64,000 bases of DNA from Dysgonomonas sp. UBA5412 (GCA_002409595.1 DHNQ01000016.1:182246-246245), one strand, 5' to 3'. Counted from the first letter of the stretch, positions 24,983-34,078 are shown. The notes: generated by a model not told the origin, from the letters alone. Numbers and translations are program-made.

Positions 24983-26023
24983 TTATTTTATTGTTACCAT
25001 TGTTGCTCCATAGCCATACTCACGAAAAGAGGCATCCTGAGAATACACTGTCTTATAACTCTTATTCAACTCCTTCATCAATGCGGCTTTTAAGACTCCA
25101 TCACCTTTACCATGAATAAAAACTATTTTTTGCCCTTTATTCTTTAAATTCTGATCCATTATCTCTCTGAATTTCGAAAGTTGATATTCAAGTATATCGC
25201 CCGAAGACAAGCCTGCCGTGTTATCCAATAGCTCTTGAATATGCAAATCTACTTCCAGAATATGATTCTTTTCTTTTTTCACAATAGGCTGAATACGTGG
25301 ACGAGGTTCTTTCTCTTTCATTGCCCGTTCTATATCTTCTGCCGATATAACCAACTCTTTTTCGGCTAAATCGCGGCGAACAATAGGGTATAATATAGCC
25401 TCATCTTCGAAGTAGTCATTTTCTTTAAAACTATGCAGTTTATAGAATTTAACAGTATCGAGACGCACTTCAACTGAATAAGTATTCTTTAGAGCAAAGA
25501 CTTTTCCTTTCTTATATGCAAAAAATTGCAAGCAGATATGTTCCAGATCATTCAGATCTACCTTACTAAATTCTTCTAAAAAGAGTTTTGTATTAGGCTC
25601 TATTGTACCCACACTTCGGCTAGTCCAACCCTTATCGCTCCTACTCATATAATTGAATGACAAATAATAGTTACTATCATTTATCAAATAACATTCAAGA
25701 TTGGTTGTGCTGATACTTTTTATATCTATGGGTAGGTAAGCCAAATAGACAGACAGTTGCTCTCCCTCCTTCGTCTCCTCTACTTCATAATCCTCCTCAG
25801 CACTGTGGTTTGTTGCCGGAGCTTGATATACTTCGGGCGCAGGTTTAGACGATTGGCGCACCTGAGCATCATTCGCAGGTTCTATCACCACACATTCTCT
25901 GATAAGAACGGGAATATCAAATCCTTCCTCATCCTCTACCAATGCTATATCTTTTCCTTTAAATCCCTTTACAACACCACCTCCCGTAGTATTCAGAAAG
26001 CGCACTTTATCTCCTATCTTCAT
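24983..26023 (-). CDS. DUF2027 protein with C-terminal Smr domain
   Basis: A 346-residue protein found widely in Bacteroidota. The N-terminal domain MKIGDKVRFLNTTGGGVVKG, continuing FKGKDIALVEDEEGFD, is a small SH3-like barrel. A DUF2027 beta domain follows at about residues 90-215. The C-terminal Smr domain (about 265-346) has EVDLHIQELL and the glycine-rich IVFIHGKGDGVLKAAL, as in the MutS2-type nuclease domain. Smr domains cleave DNA or RNA in other families, including at collided ribosomes, but the role of this architecture is not established. It stands divergently from queA. Confidence 0.9.
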   Translation of the reverse strand: MKIGDKVRFLNTTGGGVVKGFKGKDIALVEDEEGFDIPVLIRECVVIEPANDAQVRQSSKPAPEVYQAPATNHSAEEDYEVEETKEGEQLSVYLAYLPIDIKSISTTNLECYLINDSNYYLSFNYMSRSDKGWTSRSVGTIEPNTKLFLEEFSKVDLNDLEHICLQFFAYKKGKVFALKNTYSVEVRLDTVKFYKLHSFKENDYFEDEAILYPIVRRDLAEKELVISAEDIERAMKEKEPRPRIQPIVKKEKNHILEVDLHIQELLDNTAGLSSGDILEYQLSKFREIMDQNLKNKGQKIVFIHGKGDGVLKAALMKELNKSYKTVYSQDASFREYGYGATMVTIK

Positions 26024-26060
26024 AATCCTTAAAATAATCTTGTTAAGCCGTCTTCAGGCT

Positions 26061-26090
26061 TTTATATTCACACAAAGTTGCTTATTTTTG
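26061..26090 (+). promoter_or_regulatory. Promoter of queA-mltG
   Basis: TTTA at 26061-26064 and TATTTTTG at 26083-26090 are 18 bases apart; the -7 box is exact. It lies 19 bases before the GTG start of queA, supporting that start. Confidence 0.55.
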
Positions 26091-26109
26091 TCGGATAAAA
26101 AAAACAAAA

Positions 26110-27354
26110 GTGGACGTATCTAATTACAAAAATATTCGCATCGAAGATTATAATTATGATCTGCCGGACAATCGAATTGCAAAATATCCTTTGGAAAAAC
26201 GCGACAGTTCTAAACTTCTTGTATATAGAGGCGGAAAAATAACCGATTCACATTTCAATGAGTTAGCGACCTACCTTCCTGATAACAGTCTGATGATCTT
26301 TAATAACACTAAAGTTATTCAGGCAAGGCTGCATTTTCGGAAAGAGACAGGTGCGCAGATTGAAATTTTTTGCCTCGAACCTCATTCTCCGAACGATTAT
26401 CTATTAAATTTTCAACAAACAAATCATTGTTCATGGATATGCCTGATAGGGAATCTGAAGAAGTGGAAAGAAGGAGATTTGAGTAAGGAAATACTGATTG
26501 ACAATGAAACAGTAATCATAAAAGCACGCAAGATACAATCTCATGGAGATACACACATTGTAGAATTTGAATGGGATAATCCGGCAGTAACCTTCTCTGA
26601 CCTTCTGGATAAAATTGGAGAACTACCTATTCCACCATATTTGAACCGAGACACCGAGGAGCAGGATAAGGAAACTTACCAAACTGTTTATTCGAAAATA
26701 GAGGGTTCGGTAGCTGCACCAACAGCCGGACTACACTTTACAGACAGCGTATTCCAATCTCTTACCGACAAAGGAATAAAGACCGCCGAAGTTACACTGC
26801 ATGTAGGTGCAGGCACTTTCCGTCCGGTAAAATCGGAACAGATAAAAGACCATGTGATGCATTCGGAATTTATATCGGTAAAGAAAGAGACAATTCAAAA
26901 GCTTTTGGAGCATGAAGGCAAGATTATAGCCGTTGGCACAACTTCGGTACGCACACTCGAAAGTTTATACTATATAGGAAGGAAGTTGAAAGATGAATCG
27001 TCTTCTAATCTGAATGTATCGCAATGGGAGCCTTATCAAAAAGATATATCCGAGGATCTGAGCAAAAAGGATGCCCTCAAAAACATTATCAGGTATCTGA
27101 ATTCTCATCAACTAGACTCCTTAGTTGCCGAAACTCAAATCATTATCGTTCCCGGATACAGATATCAGATAGTAGATGGTATAGTGACTAATTTTCATCA
27201 ACCTAAAAGCACACTTCTACTCCTTGTTTCAGCTTTTACTTCAAATGCCGAGCAAACAAGATCAGATCATGATTGGCAGGCGATATATAGGCATGCGTTA
27301 GATCACAACTACCGCTTTCTTAGTTATGGCGACAGTTCTTTGTTATTAAAATAA
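26110..27354 (+). CDS. queA: QueA-type S-adenosylmethionine:tRNA ribosyltransferase-isomerase, long form
   Basis: A 414-residue protein from a GTG start. All main QueA signatures are present: NNTKVIQARL, SVAAPTAGLHFTDS, TLHVGAGTFRPVK, VGTTSVRTLESLY, TNFHQPKSTLLLLVSAF and YGDSSLLL. It would transfer the ribose of SAM to 7-aminomethyl-7-deazaguanine in tRNA to make epoxyqueuosine. Usual QueA is about 340-350 residues; the extra length is mainly an insertion of roughly 60 residues between TTSVRTLES and the NFHQPKS motif. It may be a Bacteroidota paralogue of the standard enzyme rather than the sole QueA. mltG follows after 11 bases. Confidence 0.88.
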   Translation: MDVSNYKNIRIEDYNYDLPDNRIAKYPLEKRDSSKLLVYRGGKITDSHFNELATYLPDNSLMIFNNTKVIQARLHFRKETGAQIEIFCLEPHSPNDYLLNFQQTNHCSWICLIGNLKKWKEGDLSKEILIDNETVIIKARKIQSHGDTHIVEFEWDNPAVTFSDLLDKIGELPIPPYLNRDTEEQDKETYQTVYSKIEGSVAAPTAGLHFTDSVFQSLTDKGIKTAEVTLHVGAGTFRPVKSEQIKDHVMHSEFISVKKETIQKLLEHEGKIIAVGTTSVRTLESLYYIGRKLKDESSSNLNVSQWEPYQKDISEDLSKKDALKNIIRYLNSHQLDSLVAETQIIIVPGYRYQIVDGIVTNFHQPKSTLLLLVSAFTSNAEQTRSDHDWQAIYRHALDHNYRFLSYGDSSLLLK

Positions 27355-27365
27355 TAAAACAAGAC

Positions 27366-28385
27366 ATGAAAAAGAAAATACTATATTTCTTTATCGTATT
27401 TATAATTATAACAATAGCTTTACTTGGATATGGTTATAGTGTAATTAACACAAGCTTCAATATCGACAAAACGCGCTATGTATATATTGACGAAAGCAAA
27501 GATTACAACAAACTACTGCAACAACTCAAGGATAGTGCCAAAGTAACTAATCTCTCAAATTTTGAAATGCTGGCATCAATAATGGGTTATAAGGACAATC
27601 TGAAAACCGGTAGATATGCGGTAACACCTGAGATGAACATTCTTGAACTGATACAAGACTTAAGGAGTGGACATCAATCTCCCGTAAATCTAAAATTCAA
27701 TAATATTCGCACGAAGGAAGAATTAGCGAAACGCATTTCGGAACAATTGATGATAAGCAATGAAAGTCTTCTTGCTGAATTAAATAATCCGGAAAAATGT
27801 CAATCCTTCGGTTTCTCAATAGAAACCATTGTAGCCATGTTTATCCCAAATACTTATCAGTTTTATTGGGATATAAGCTTGGATAACTTTTTGGGTCGAA
27901 TGAAGAAAGAATATACAAAATTCTGGAATAAAGATCGTGAAGCTGAGGCTAAAGCAATAAATCTATCACCTATCGAGGTTTCCACGCTGGCTTCAATTGT
28001 GGAAGAAGAATGTACCTATACAGACGAATATCCTATGGTGGCAGGCTTGTATCTGAACAGACTCCGAATAGGACAAAATCTACAAGCAGATCCTACGGTC
28101 AAATATGCAGTTGGCGATTTTAGTCTCCGCCGCATATTAAATAAACATTTGGAAATAGACTCTCCTTATAATACATATAAATATCAAGGACTACCTCCGG
28201 GACCCATCCGTATTCCATCAATAAAAGGCATTGATGCTGTATTGAACGCATCCAATCATAAATATTTATATATGTGTGCGAAAGAAGATTTTTCGGGACG
28301 GCATAATTTTGCCGAAACCTTTTCGGAACATCAACGGAATGCTTTATTATATAGAAATGAATTAAACAGAAGAGGAATAAGATAG
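27366..28385 (+). CDS. mltG: Endolytic transglycosylase MltG
   Basis: A 339-residue single-pass inner-membrane protein: one N-terminal transmembrane helix (ILYFFIVFIIITIALLGYGY) and a YceG domain. The catalytic Glu is in TLASIVEEECTYTDEYPMVA, followed by the family motifs YLNRLRIGQNLQADPTV, SPYNTYKYQGLPPGPI and the ending with ASNHKYLYMCAKED. MltG cuts nascent glycan strands and sets their length. Normal length. It is translated downstream of queA from the same promoter. Confidence 0.96.
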   Translation: MKKKILYFFIVFIIITIALLGYGYSVINTSFNIDKTRYVYIDESKDYNKLLQQLKDSAKVTNLSNFEMLASIMGYKDNLKTGRYAVTPEMNILELIQDLRSGHQSPVNLKFNNIRTKEELAKRISEQLMISNESLLAELNNPEKCQSFGFSIETIVAMFIPNTYQFYWDISLDNFLGRMKKEYTKFWNKDREAEAKAINLSPIEVSTLASIVEEECTYTDEYPMVAGLYLNRLRIGQNLQADPTVKYAVGDFSLRRILNKHLEIDSPYNTYKYQGLPPGPIRIPSIKGIDAVLNASNHKYLYMCAKEDFSGRHNFAETFSEHQRNALLYRNELNRRGIR

Positions 28386-28398
28386 ACCGACTCTTTTA

Positions 28399-29811
28399 TT
28401 AAAACGCCTTTTTATCTCCTTTAAAGACATTGGCAACTGTCAGATAGATAATTTTAAGATCAAGAAAGAAAGTCCAATTTTCGAGATACCAAACGTCTTT
28501 TCTAACACGTTCTTCCATTTCGGCAACAGTCTTCGTCTCACCTCGGCATCCGGTAACTTGCGCCCAGCCCGTAATTCCGGGTTTAACTAGGTGGCGAACC
28601 ATAAATTTATCTATCAATGAGCTATATAGATCAGTATGTTGTAGCATATGAGGACGAGGTCCTACTACCGACATATCATTCCTTAATACATTAATAAATT
28701 GAGGTAGCTCATCAACACTCGTTTTACGCATGAAATGCCCTACTTTAGTTACTCTCGGATCACCTTCCACGGCCTGCTTCTTATTGGCTTCAGCATTAAG
28801 TCGCATTGATCGGAATTTATAACAATAAAATTCCTTTCCTTTTATACCGGTTCTTTTCTGTTTAAAGAAAATAGGCCCCGGAGAGGATTTTTTGATAATA
28901 GCTCCGAATATGATATATACAAAAGGAAATATCAGAACTAAAACCAAAATAGAAAACACGAGATCGAAGGTTCGTTTGATAAATCTATTAGAAAAATGTT
29001 GTAATGGCTCATAACGTAGACTCAATATCGGTGTAGTCTCTATAAAATGCAGAGAGAAACGTCGCTTTATATATTTATGAAATTCGGGTACAATATGAAA
29101 TCGTATCATATTCTTTTCAGAAAACCGGATTAATTCATAGATAAGATCATCTTTACCTCCCGGCAAGGTACAGAATATTTCGTCTATTTTCTCTGTTTCC
29201 ACATATGTCTGAATATCGGATATTTTACCTAAATAATTGGGTAAAGAACCTTTCTTATCAATATCATCATCAAAGAAACCAAGTATTTTATAACCAAAAT
29301 CACTGGTTAAAAGAGACTCGTACAAACTGTTAGCGTTTAATCCTCCTCCAACAATTATTACTTGCCGATAATTATATCCTTTACGCCGATAAGATTTTAA
29401 AAGTAATCGGAATAGCACATGCCACAAAATAAATAAAGAACCAAGAACAAAAGAGACAATTATCCAAGGTACAATAGGAACACTAACAATCTTAAAGATT
29501 GCAAATCCGGCTGTTAATAAAATAATATATGATGCAATAAAGACTGAAGATCGTTGAATAATCTTATCAAATGTTGCAATATTGGATGATAACTGAAGAT
29601 GAATAACTGATGATACTATAAAGTAGCAAAGATTAATTAACAGAAAAGATGTAATCTGCTCTCTGTAATGCAAACCTTCAGTAATCCATCCTTCTCTGCG
29701 AAAAAGAAAATATATAAACAGAAAGAATAGATTAATAAGCAATAAGTCGCCAAAGCGAATTATCCAATCTATAAGGTAACCATAGCCTTCTTTTCTCTCT
29801 TTTCCACTCAT
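28399..29811 (-). CDS. Undecaprenyl-phosphate hexose-1-phosphate transferase (WcaJ/CpsE-like)
   Basis: A 470-residue polyisoprenyl-phosphate sugar-1-phosphate transferase. Four N-terminal transmembrane segments precede a CoA-binding-like domain (YRQVIIVGGGLNANSLYESL), a further membrane helix (LVFSILVLVLIFPFVYIIFG) and the catalytic domain at about 275-470. That domain carries KKSSPGPIFFKQKRTG, FYCYKFRSMR, RKTSVDELPQFINVL, SVVGPRPHM and KPGITGWAQVTG. This large form usually adds glucose-1-phosphate as the first sugar of a capsule or exopolysaccharide. There is no surrounding capsule locus, so it may act as a stand-alone initiator for glycans encoded elsewhere. Confidence 0.93.
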   Translation of the reverse strand: MSGKERKEGYGYLIDWIIRFGDLLLINLFFLFIYFLFRREGWITEGLHYREQITSFLLINLCYFIVSSVIHLQLSSNIATFDKIIQRSSVFIASYIILLTAGFAIFKIVSVPIVPWIIVSFVLGSLFILWHVLFRLLLKSYRRKGYNYRQVIIVGGGLNANSLYESLLTSDFGYKILGFFDDDIDKKGSLPNYLGKISDIQTYVETEKIDEIFCTLPGGKDDLIYELIRFSEKNMIRFHIVPEFHKYIKRRFSLHFIETTPILSLRYEPLQHFSNRFIKRTFDLVFSILVLVLIFPFVYIIFGAIIKKSSPGPIFFKQKRTGIKGKEFYCYKFRSMRLNAEANKKQAVEGDPRVTKVGHFMRKTSVDELPQFINVLRNDMSVVGPRPHMLQHTDLYSSLIDKFMVRHLVKPGITGWAQVTGCRGETKTVAEMEERVRKDVWYLENWTFFLDLKIIYLTVANVFKGDKKAF

Positions 29812-29838
29812 AATTTAACCAAAATAGTCGAAATTGAA

Positions 29839-29846
29839 CAAAGATA
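29839..29846 (-). promoter_or_regulatory. -7 box for the sugar-phosphate transferase gene
   Basis: Minus strand TATCTTTG, an exact -7 consensus 28 bases before the start at 29811. It lies at the very end of the upstream CPBP gene region. No clear -33 box. Confidence 0.45.
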
Positions 29847-30740
29847 CTATTTAGTTTTAAGATTCCTAGCTATCTTATTTCTATAAATAAGAAATAGAGA
29901 TATTACGGATACGACCAGACTTGATATAATCAGAATAGTATTAGAGTCAAAAGTAAAGGCTTCCATCTGATCGTATTCGGGAGTCTTATATAAGATATAG
30001 GTTAATATAATATTGATAGCATTGTGCATTGTATGGATTATAACCGGAATCCAAATATTAGCAGACCAAACAAAGATATACCCTAAAAAAGCACCAAGCA
30101 AAACTCTGGGAAAAAATCCGTAAAATTGAAAGTGCATTGCGCTAAATATAACAGCACCAAGCCAAACAGCAGCATGAGTATTCTTAAATATCTTTTGCAT
30201 TATCTGTTGTATACATCCTCTAAAGAACAATTCTTCTCCGAGCCCGGCAACAACAGCCAGAACTAAGAGATTAAAAATCAAACCAAAAATGGTATGGTCT
30301 TCAAACAACAGGTTAAGGGAAGCAGAGGCAGAAGCCTCACTATTTTTCATCCATTCTTCTAAGGGGGCTAGTGAATCGGGCAGGGATAACTGTTGATTGT
30401 AATAGCTCAATGCAAGGATGATCGGTTGAACAGCAACAATAAAGACAATTGCAAAGAATAACAAAGGCAGTTTAAATTCATTTTCGACCTTCAAATATTC
30501 TTTAGGTCTGCTTTGACAGATATAAGTAAAAGCTAATGCGGGAACAACAAAAAGACAAATGGTCTGAATTGCCATTGCCATTCTCATAGATGCAGCCGAA
30601 TTCATCATTCTTTCGGGAGACATCAGTAATAAAACGGCGACAGATGCAAGCATTAATCCTGAAAAAAACAAAAACCACAAAAAGAAGAATTGAGACCATC
30701 CTCCCATATCGTGCAATATATTCGTATTTCTATTCTCCAT
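29847..30740 (-). CDS. CPBP (CAAX/Abi) family intramembrane metalloprotease
   Basis: A 297-residue membrane protein with about eight helices. The conserved motifs are complete: Glu-Glu and Arg in GLGEELFFRGCIQQ, His in FSAMHFQFYGFFPR, and HTMHNAIN. Related proteins are type II CAAX-prenyl-protease-like and can be involved in maturation of peptides or regulation of membrane proteins; bacterial substrates are mostly unknown. It is separated by 4 bases from the DUF1460 gene and is the last gene of the fhs-DUF1460-CPBP operon. Confidence 0.92.
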   Translation of the reverse strand: MENRNTNILHDMGGWSQFFFLWFLFFSGLMLASVAVLLLMSPERMMNSAASMRMAMAIQTICLFVVPALAFTYICQSRPKEYLKVENEFKLPLLFFAIVFIVAVQPIILALSYYNQQLSLPDSLAPLEEWMKNSEASASASLNLLFEDHTIFGLIFNLLVLAVVAGLGEELFFRGCIQQIMQKIFKNTHAAVWLGAVIFSAMHFQFYGFFPRVLLGAFLGYIFVWSANIWIPVIIHTMHNAINIILTYILYKTPEYDQMEAFTFDSNTILIISSLVVSVISLFLIYRNKIARNLKTK

Positions 30741-30744
30741 AATC

Positions 30745-31608
30745 TTAATTGTCTTGCTTTATCTCTAAAACACTTACCCCAACGCATTTGCTTGAATTTT
30801 TACAGTAGTCAGATAGAGTACGAGGTTCAATTATCACTTTCTTATACTTACTGGATGCATGAATAAAATGCAGTTCATTGTTTTGCCAATAAGCAATACC
30901 TATATGAGAATAGTCAAGTCCGGCAATGGCTGTTGCAAATACAACAATATTTCCACTCTCTATTTTTCCTTGATTTGTTTGTATTCTTTCAGTAGGTAGG
31001 ATCTCGTATAGCCTGCGATTTGTTATATTAGATTCTATTTTAAGCATTTCAGCTATATTACTATCATTATTCTTCAAATGTTTATACAGATGAGAGTTTT
31101 TCGTCATGAAATTTATACCTTTATCTACATTCTCACCTCCTACACTCAGACTAATATTTTTTAGAATACCTTGTTTTTCATTTTCATAAATCCAATCGCT
31201 AACATAATGCAATCTTGAGGTATACCCATTTACTTCCCCTTGTCTATAACGTATTGATTTCAGTATTCGGGTATAGTTCTCAAAAGAATAATCTTTCGAT
31301 TGCAAAACCAAAGACAGAGCAATACAGTTTTCGACAAATGTGGTACAGTCAAATTCTCTAAGATTGATAACAAGTGTTTCTTTCTCAGAAATCTCTAAAG
31401 TAGAAGCAACGTAAGGCCGACCTTGAAAATATTGAGCAGTAGCAACAATAATTTCATTTATCGGCTTATCCGACTGATTGGAATACTCGGCGATATATTT
31501 CTCATATATCTGCTTATCTGCCGGAGTGAACAATACATCATCAGCCCTACTTACATTAAAGAAGAGAAGATATAACGATATTAACAAAATTATTCTTTTA
31601 AGTATCAT
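30745..31608 (-). CDS. DUF1460 family N-acetylmuramoyl-L-alanine amidase-like protein
   Basis: A 287-residue exported protein with signal peptide (LKRIILLISLYLLFFNVSRA). The NlpC/P60-like cysteine peptidase core has the catalytic Cys in LREFDCTTFVENC and the probable His in LDYSHIGIAYW, with WQNNELHFIHASSKYKKV following. Family members are periplasmic amidases that cut between MurNAc and L-Ala, used in peptidoglycan recycling. It lies 6 bases from the formate-tetrahydrofolate ligase gene upstream and 4 bases before the CPBP gene. Confidence 0.9.
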   Translation of the reverse strand: MILKRIILLISLYLLFFNVSRADDVLFTPADKQIYEKYIAEYSNQSDKPINEIIVATAQYFQGRPYVASTLEISEKETLVINLREFDCTTFVENCIALSLVLQSKDYSFENYTRILKSIRYRQGEVNGYTSRLHYVSDWIYENEKQGILKNISLSVGGENVDKGINFMTKNSHLYKHLKNNDSNIAEMLKIESNITNRRLYEILPTERIQTNQGKIESGNIVVFATAIAGLDYSHIGIAYWQNNELHFIHASSKYKKVIIEPRTLSDYCKNSSKCVGVSVLEIKQDN

Positions 31609-31614
31609 AGCGAT

Positions 31615-33282
31615 CTAGCTTAATCCTACAACATTTCCATCTATAAGATCTATATATTTTGCCTGAGGATTTGCTGGCAGCCCAGGCATCCGCATAATAT
31701 TGCCGGCTATGGCTACAATAAATTCTGCCCCGTTATTAATCACAAGATCACTTATAGTTAAAGTAAAACCACTGGAAGTACCGTAAGCATGTGCATTATC
31801 AGAAAAAGAATATTGTGTTTTTGCAATACAAACAGGGTAATGAGTAATACCCAATTTTTCTATAAGAGCCAGCTTCTTAGCAGCCTTACTTCCTATATTT
31901 ACAGAAGCAGCACCATATATTTTACTAGCTATTTTATTTATTTTAGATTCGATAGAGTCAGATTCGTCGTAAGTAAAAGACAACGGTTTGGATGGATTTT
32001 CAGATATTACTTTTACTACCTTCTTAGCAAAATCCTCAGCACCTTCTCCTCCATACATAAACGATTCGTTGAGAGCAAACATTACTCCCTGATCGACACA
32101 ATGCTGTTCTATTAGTTTTAACTCTTCATCCGAATCAAAGTTATATTTGTTTAGAGCCACAAGTACTGTCTGCCCGAACGATTTCATATTCTGTATATGC
32201 TTATCCAAATTGGCAAAGCCTTTTTTGAGCCCGTCAATATTCTTTTCTTTAATATCAGATAGAGGCACATCTCCATGCATTTTCAAAGCTTGAGTTGTAG
32301 CAACAATAATTGTTAGCTTTGGAGAAATCCCTGCTTTTCTGCACTTGATATTAAAAAACTTCTCTGCTCCCAAATCTGCTCCAAATCCGGCTTCGGTAAC
32401 TACATAATCTGTATGAGACATAGCCATCTTTGTAGCTATAACAGAATTGCACCCATGAGCTATATTAGCAAAAGGACCTCCATGTATTATTGCTGCAGAA
32501 TGCTCTGTTGTCTGCACCAGGTTGGGATTTATAGCATCTTTCAACAAAACAGTTATAGCTCCGTCAACGCCTAAATCTCTTACTGTAAAAGCATCGCCAT
32601 TAGCTTTGTAGCCAAGTATAATATTACCGACACGTCTTTTCAGGTCTTCAATATCTTTAGACAAACATAATATTGCCATTATTTCCGAAGCAGGAGTTAT
32701 CTCAAAACCACTCTCGGCAGGAACGCCGTTTTCGCTTCCATTAAGTCCGGTTACTACATATCGTAGATTTCTATCATTTACATCTAAGACTCGTTTCCAA
32801 ACTACATCTTTAAGATAGGCTTCTGTCCCTTTATTACGAAATAAATAATTATCAAGAAGTGCAGTGATCATATTATGAGCAGAAGTTATGGCATGAAAGT
32901 CTCCTGTAAAATGCAAATTGATATTCTCCATCGGGAGCACTTGTGCATATCCGCCTCCGGCAGCACCACCTTTCATCCCAAAGCATGGACCCAATGATGG
33001 TTCTCGCAAGGCCACAACTACTTTTTCACCTATTCGGTTCAGACCCAAGGCCAGCCCGATGGAAGTCGTTGTCTTTCCGATTCCTGCCTTAGTAGGGGTG
33101 ATAGCCGTAACGAGTATCAGATTACTTTTTGCAACCTTCTGTTCATCTATAAGAGATACGGGAATTTTAGCAATATACTTACCATAATTACTTATTTCTT
33201 CAGCGTCAATTCCGATCTTCTTCGCTATTTCTGCGATATTATTCAACTTAATGCTTGATGCAATTTCAATATCTGTCTTCAT
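31615..33282 (-). CDS. fhs: Formate-tetrahydrofolate ligase
   Basis: A 555-residue enzyme of normal length. The ATP-binding signature is TPTKAGIGKTTTSIGLALGL, followed by REPSLGPCFGMKGGAAGGGY, NLHFTGDFHAITSAHN and EAGFGADLGAEKF. It makes 10-formyltetrahydrofolate from formate and ATP for purine synthesis and one-carbon supply. It heads an operon with a cell-wall amidase and a CPBP protease. A terminator of the upstream gene lies 97 bases before the start; a TATATTTG on the minus strand at 33374-33367 could be its own -7 box. Confidence 0.98.
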   Translation of the reverse strand: MKTDIEIASSIKLNNIAEIAKKIGIDAEEISNYGKYIAKIPVSLIDEQKVAKSNLILVTAITPTKAGIGKTTTSIGLALGLNRIGEKVVVALREPSLGPCFGMKGGAAGGGYAQVLPMENINLHFTGDFHAITSAHNMITALLDNYLFRNKGTEAYLKDVVWKRVLDVNDRNLRYVVTGLNGSENGVPAESGFEITPASEIMAILCLSKDIEDLKRRVGNIILGYKANGDAFTVRDLGVDGAITVLLKDAINPNLVQTTEHSAAIIHGGPFANIAHGCNSVIATKMAMSHTDYVVTEAGFGADLGAEKFFNIKCRKAGISPKLTIIVATTQALKMHGDVPLSDIKEKNIDGLKKGFANLDKHIQNMKSFGQTVLVALNKYNFDSDEELKLIEQHCVDQGVMFALNESFMYGGEGAEDFAKKVVKVISENPSKPLSFTYDESDSIESKINKIASKIYGAASVNIGSKAAKKLALIEKLGITHYPVCIAKTQYSFSDNAHAYGTSSGFTLTISDLVINNGAEFIVAIAGNIMRMPGLPANPQAKYIDLIDGNVVGLS

Positions 33283-33378
33283 TCTGCTTATTATTGCCGT
33301 TTAGGGGTAACAAAGAATTATTTCTACAGTTCAAGAAAGAGATCCTACGATCTCATTCGAGAGGTACAAATATACAAC

Positions 33379-33405
33379 AAAGGGCTATCATATTGATAGC
33401 CCTTT
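33379..33405 (-). terminator. Terminator of the ferritin-like gene
   Basis: Arms AAAGGGCTATCA and TGATAGCCCTTT with a 3-base loop. On the minus strand the stem is followed by GTTGTATATTTG, a U-rich tail. It isolates the Dps-like gene from fhs. Confidence 0.85.
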
Positions 33406-33432
33406 GCCCTAAATTATATTCTTAGCGAAGAA

Positions 33433-33837
33433 TTATTGTAATCTCTTAAGACGATACAACAGTTGTTGTATAGCTTCTTGATAGTCATCAATGATTGCCT
33501 GAGTAAATGCTTCGGCAAACAGTTCTCTCTGACTCTCAGAATATTTGAAGAAATCTTCTGCATGTTTTACAATGTCAGTAGGATTTTTTGTTTCCGGAAT
33601 TACAATTTCCAAATCACCTTTTACTGCATACGATGTTTCAACCAAACGGTCTGTAACATCAAGTAAATCTCCGATAGCCTGATCTAAGGCTATGTGTTGT
33701 GCATAACTTCCTTTACCGGTAATATGCCAGTGATGAAGTTTCAAGCTACTGTTGAATGAAAATACTTTACCTAAAAAGGCACCAATTTCTGCATTTAATG
33801 TAGCAGATTTTTTTTCTTTTAATGTAGACGTAGTCAT
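33433..33837 (-). CDS. DUF5856-like, Dps-related ferritin-like protein
   Basis: A 134-residue all-helical protein. LKLHHWHITGKGSYAQHIAL resembles the Dps 'HW(N)xxG...LH' region. The set His36, His48, Asp52, Asp63 and Glu67 has exactly the spacing of the E. coli Dps ferroxidase ligands (H51, H63, D67, D78, E82), so a dimer-interface iron site is likely. It is shorter than Dps (about 165 residues) and lacks the DNA-binding Lys-rich tail; the C-terminus ends YRLKRLQ. Iron storage or peroxide protection is inferred. An exact -33/-7 promoter and a terminator make it a single-gene unit. Confidence 0.8.
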   Translation of the reverse strand: MTTSTLKEKKSATLNAEIGAFLGKVFSFNSSLKLHHWHITGKGSYAQHIALDQAIGDLLDVTDRLVETSYAVKGDLEIVIPETKNPTDIVKHAEDFFKYSESQRELFAEAFTQAIIDDYQEAIQQLLYRLKRLQ

Positions 33838-33876
33838 AATTATAAGTTTTATTTATTATTACTTTTATTATATAGA

Positions 33877-33908
33877 CAAATATAATGATTATAATTATGG
33901 ATTCCAAA
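33877..33908 (-). promoter_or_regulatory. Promoter of the ferritin-like gene (exact -33/-7)
   Basis: Minus strand: TTTG at 33908-33905, 20 bases, TATATTTG at 33884-33877. Both boxes match the Bacteroidota consensus exactly. A leader of about 35 bases would follow. No separate operator is visible in the AT-rich surroundings (33838-34078 holds no gene). Confidence 0.75.
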
Positions 33909-34078
33909 TATCAATTATCGAATATTTATATACCAATATTGACTGAGTCTATAAAAATAACAATTTATCAAGTGTATCAAATATTAAACAATGGGGCATG
34001 AACTTTTGTTTAAAAATACAACCTTTTAACTGTTAAAATATATAAAATATAGCAATTGAGGGGGAATGGAACAAAAAT

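Noticed and set aside
33838..34078. Possible extra small gene in the 241-base gap
   Set aside because: Very AT-rich with stops in all frames; it holds the promoter of the ferritin-like gene only.
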